DNA of 64,000 bases from the NCBI RefSeq assembly GCF_015624425.1, contig NZ_CP049919.1, positions 3,844,001 to 3,908,000 of the forward strand. The letters run 5' to 3'. The position numbers and the translations under genes are program-made. The notes beneath the pieces were generated by a model. It did no database searches. It saw nothing but the letters and a program-made list of their open reading frames with translations, and was not told the origin of the DNA. Below are positions 62,201 through 64,000 of this stretch, one piece after another; the first letter of the stretch is position 1, and each line of letters begins with the position of its first letter. The DNA is from Roseateles sp. DAIF2. GTDB taxonomy: Bacteria > Pseudomonadota > Gammaproteobacteria > Burkholderiales > Burkholderiaceae_C.

Positions 62201-64000
62201 CGCCCCAGGGCATCCACGCGCCGGCGGCTGCGTTGCGACTTGTTCGCCCCCACCGTCAGCGAGTCCTCCAGATAGCCGTCGGCGCTGTAGTTGTAGGTGT
62301 CGGTGTAGTCGCTCGTCTGGCCGTTGATCGTTTCCGTGTAGGTGGCCGTCTTGCGCTGCCCCGCCGCGTCGTAGGTGATGGCCACCCCTTCGCTGCCTCG
62401 CAGGATCTGCCCATTGGTGAAGCTGCCCTTGGTCAGGGTGAAGCGGTTCTCCTTGTCATAGAGATACCACAGGTCATCGCGCCGGCGCAGCCCCTGCGTC
62501 AACGGGTCGAAGTAGGTGGCCATCACGGCGCGGCGGTTGCCCACCGCGTCGTATTCGTAGTGGACGTCGACCGCGTTGTCCTTGACCTGGGCCATCCGGT
62601 TCAGTTCGTCGTAGCGGATGGTGGCGTTCTGGAACAGGCCCTGGCTGTTGGTGTCATCGGCCGCCAAGCCACCATACTCCTCGTAGACACGGTTGCCCGC
62701 ATTGTCATAGCCGTAGCTGGACAGGGTGCGCATCTTGAGGTCGCGCGCGGCCTTGATCATGCCATTGGCGAAGTAGTCGTAGCGGATGTTCTGCTGCGCT
62801 GCTCCGTTCTTGTCGACGCTGCTCTGCGCCATCAGGCTGCCCGCGACGTTGTAGTCGTAGCTGTACTTGCGTCCGCCCTTGTCCTGGTGCCAGGTGGTGC
62901 GGCCGAAGACATCGATCTTGTCGAGCAGGCTGCTGCCGTCCGCCGAGGTCGTGGTGCGCAGGTAGCCCCCCAGGTTCCTGGCGCCCAGGCTGATCACGCC
63001 ATCGGCCGCGCCCGCTTCCCTGAAGTCGTAACGGTAGCTGACGGTCGAGCCGCCCGCGCTCACCGTGCTGACGACGCGCCCCAGGCTGTCGTACTCGGTG
63101 GTGCTGCGCTGGCCCAGCGCATCGGTGTGGCTCAGCCTCAGGCCGCGCGCGTCATAGGTGTAGACGTCGCTGAGCGTGGTCGCCACGGCCGCGCCGTCCG
63201 CCCCCCCGGTGAAGTTCTGCACCCGGCCGATGCCCTGCCGGTCCACGCGCAGCAGCCGGTCGAGCCGGTCGTACTCGAACGCGGTGATGGCACCGAGTTC
63301 GTTGCTCTGACTGCGCACATTGCCGAACACGTCGTGCTTGAACTGCTTGAGGCCGTTCTCGGCATTCCACTGGGCGGCCAGCAAGCCTTCGTCGCCCCCC
63401 ACAAAGTGCTGCCGGCGGGTGTTGCCATTGGCATCGGTGCTGGTGTTCAGCCGCCCCAGCAGGTCGTAGCCATAGCGGGTGATGGGCAGGATACGCTGGC
63501 GCACGCCGGTCTGCGTGGTCTCCCAGGTCTGGGCATCCGCCTTCTCGATCAGCTGACCCAGGCTGTTGTAGGTGAAGCGCGTCGTGGCCGCGCTCGTCAG
63601 CGCCTGGGCGGCCTGCACCGCGGCGTCGCTGGGGTACAGCCCCTTGTAGTAGCTCAGCATCTTGTTCATGCGCTCGAGCACGCGGTCGTCGTACTCGCTG
63701 GCCACCTCGCCGAAGGCGTTGTAGCTCTGCATGCGGTTGATCTGGGCTTCGGTGCGGAAGGTCTGCACGTACTGCTTGAACTGCACGACCTGGGTCGCGT
63801 CGTTGCTGCGTCGGAGCTCCCCGCCCGTCTCCACGATGGCGTCGGCCGGGCGCACATAGGCCTGGCCGTCACTGGTGAAGAATTTAAGGCTGTACTTGTA
63901 GTTGCCCACCGGCAGGCTCTTGCTGTCCCAGCTGAAGAGCATGCAGTTCTGGGCATCGCTCCACACGCCGGTGGCCGTGATGCGGGTGGGGGCCTGGTTC
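59215..64000 (-). CDS. RHS/YD-repeat protein with LysM and JAB-like C-terminal toxin (partial, 5' end outside window)
   Basis: At least 1,594 residues are in the window and the frame is open at the right edge. Many YD repeats (e.g. YDSLGRVVSTVS, YGYDNAGNRVYEEY) fill the part from 64.0 to about 61.6 kb. A LysM domain (YTVRSGDTLSSIAQSLWGD) follows, then a Pro-rich linker, a hydrophobic Gly/Ala-rich region (about 61.2-60.5 kb) and a lower-GC C-terminal tip. The tip has HTHP (59400-59389) and a downstream SRAD, which resembles the HxHx(n)SxxD metal motif of JAB/MPN peptidases, with a possible Glu in GVEFVLTRE. It is probably a secreted toxin whose tip is a metallopeptidase or isopeptidase; target unknown. 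Confidence 0.85.
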   Translation of the reverse strand, partial: NQAPTRITATGVWSDAQNCMLFSWDSKSLPVGNYKYSLKFFTSDGQAYVRPADAIVETGGELRRSNDATQVVQFKQYVQTFRTEAQINRMQSYNAFGEVASEYDDRVLERMNKMLSYYKGLYPSDAAVQAAQALTSAATTRFTYNSLGQLIEKADAQTWETTQTGVRQRILPITRYGYDLLGRLNTSTDANGNTRRQHFVGGDEGLLAAQWNAENGLKQFKHDVFGNVRSQSNELGAITAFEYDRLDRLLRVDRQGIGRVQNFTGGADGAAVATTLSDVYTYDARGLRLSHTDALGQRSTTEYDSLGRVVSTVSAGGSTVSYRYDFREAGAADGVISLGARNLGGYLRTTTSADGSSLLDKIDVFGRTTWHQDKGGRKYSYDYNVAGSLMAQSSVDKNGAAQQNIRYDYFANGMIKAARDLKMRTLSSYGYDNAGNRVYEEYGGLAADDTNSQGLFQNATIRYDELNRMAQVKDNAVDVHYEYDAVGNRRAVMATYFDPLTQGLRRRDDLWYLYDKENRFTLTKGSFTNGQILRGSEGVAITYDAAGQRKTATYTETINGQTSDYTDTYNYSADGYLEDSLTVGANKSQRSRRRVDALGRTLHYIQSNSDGSNVIRNDRQVYDADNRLQSLVTLEGTTDYLYFNDATLSGIEAEQGATGRGPLARTKFTPVKPGDTVITTSYTYEYWDEAKQTSIVKTATNVNAPNWRPGESKLSYDVNGFLTRAEDVTGRRIMNYTSNATGLVLRRDESSPDGLFQHFYYYAAGRRVGDISTDPRDQVRISYAEQLARDAMTPQQQKEQFKNIKPVTSADFDQNYEPINASYPVATASSYTVRSGDTLSSIAQSLWGDAAMWYLIAEANGLRANDALVAGQVLVIPNKVTNIHNNANTYRPYNPGEVIGRIDPTLPEPPPPPAAPASSGGKKGCGGIGTLLMVVVAVVVTVYTAGALTAGVSGGFASTMSAGASALVGGGTAVAGSVAAAVGGAGSLSLGASMVVGAAASAAGSIASQMVGLATGSIDKFSWKSVGTAAFSGGITAGVGNGLGQLAEGGHLGKTLGTVLSRGSEAAAWQGAALRGAAASAVSQAMQGKWSWREVAAAGVASGAGAAAGGAVSRAFTGGYEVLGRVAGSALGAAAGGWASSQILGHSSEQTRARVGQAFINGLGQGIGNALGSSLASPSPSPSQGSAAGKPLTFAQDVAARDAAADPLGLGDLATRTYSDGFVSKSSISPNAARSAADVELDRLALGDRLAALAAPQVTGTGAEVFLARDGTGHYTPQAPVVVEGRRSTVLPEIDHSGYVNPGLVSSSYQRAVGMMTDRNAAWYDRLIGGVAATAMAPTMLAEEAGRGLLNVPYYARQAGQYAAQFKLATTTEGRVVAGLNFLSSGSAAFVGTAPVIPSSVSLRPVMTAQEMAVAQFPGAAATNAARATYGNTTVAIDSIAPTLEQRGLSKLALPRTLELGPTSTTSELLQTGAIPGRDGVVLTQRHVSFNDLWKLSDNSGVEFVLTREDGQFMLRSGSPTSAPIPGGVRPIVHTHPLDGDGLNSLHPSRADINVLNDYWARNPTTQRPVSQIITGPNQSTRFWATGLDPWGIK

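Overview
The window is a 64-kb piece of a high-GC genome. Codon use, gene families and gene order (yicC-kinase-PP2C-rph-rdgB-hemW, fkpB-ispH, radC-smr, cheR-cheD-cheB) suggest a Betaproteobacterium of order Burkholderiales, probably near Roseateles/Rubrivivax. No rRNA is present, so the genus is an inference. There is one tRNA, for Ser (anticodon CGA), at about 35.0-35.1 kb.

From 0 to 20 kb lies an aromatic and tryptophan catabolism island. Thirteen minus-strand genes (15077 down to 2272) look like one operon for CoA-dependent aerobic anthranilate degradation. They encode a 2-aminobenzoyl-CoA monooxygenase/reductase, SDR, MarR regulator, noncanonical crotonase, acyl-CoA dehydrogenase, 2-aminobenzoate-CoA ligase, a Liv-type ABC importer, a thioesterase and a RidA-family protein. 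A 208-bp control region separates it from the divergent kynB-kynU-kynA operon, which makes anthranilate from tryptophan. Glutaryl-CoA dehydrogenase with a divergent LysR gene lies to the left; an aminopeptidase P follows kynA.

From 20 to 35 kb come a small membrane protein, a LytS/LytTR two-component pair, ethanolamine ammonia-lyase (eutBC) and a 2-aminoethylphosphonate cluster. The cluster has a GntR regulator, a PhnZ-like HD-domain oxygenase and an EamA transporter on the minus strand, with an ABC importer, phnW and phnX on the plus strand. A secreted nuclease and a CHAD protein follow.

From 35 to 56.8 kb is mostly housekeeping and signalling: a chemoreceptor, an MFS exporter with a serine hydrolase and LysR regulator, serS, ispH-fkpB, radC-smr, a truncated haemoglobin with a MinD/FlhG-like ATPase and a diguanylate cyclase, cheRDB, an EAL-CBS-GGDEF protein, hemW, rdgB, rph, PP2C, a Ser/Thr kinase and yicC.

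From 56.8 kb to the right edge is an accessory region. A very large YD-repeat/RHS protein with LysM and a JAB/MPN-like C-terminal toxin candidate runs off the window and overlaps a small putative immunity gene. Beyond its 3' end is a graveyard: two tandem diverged repeats of about 435 bp, each beginning just after a coding end that reads RWRR-stop, a broken coding segment, an IS256-type transposase remnant and a probable 5' fragment of a group II intron. These repeats are the least explained structure in the window. A GC-rich dispersed repeat also occurs three times (3.9, 17.3 and 54.8 kb), once inside the kynA reading frame.
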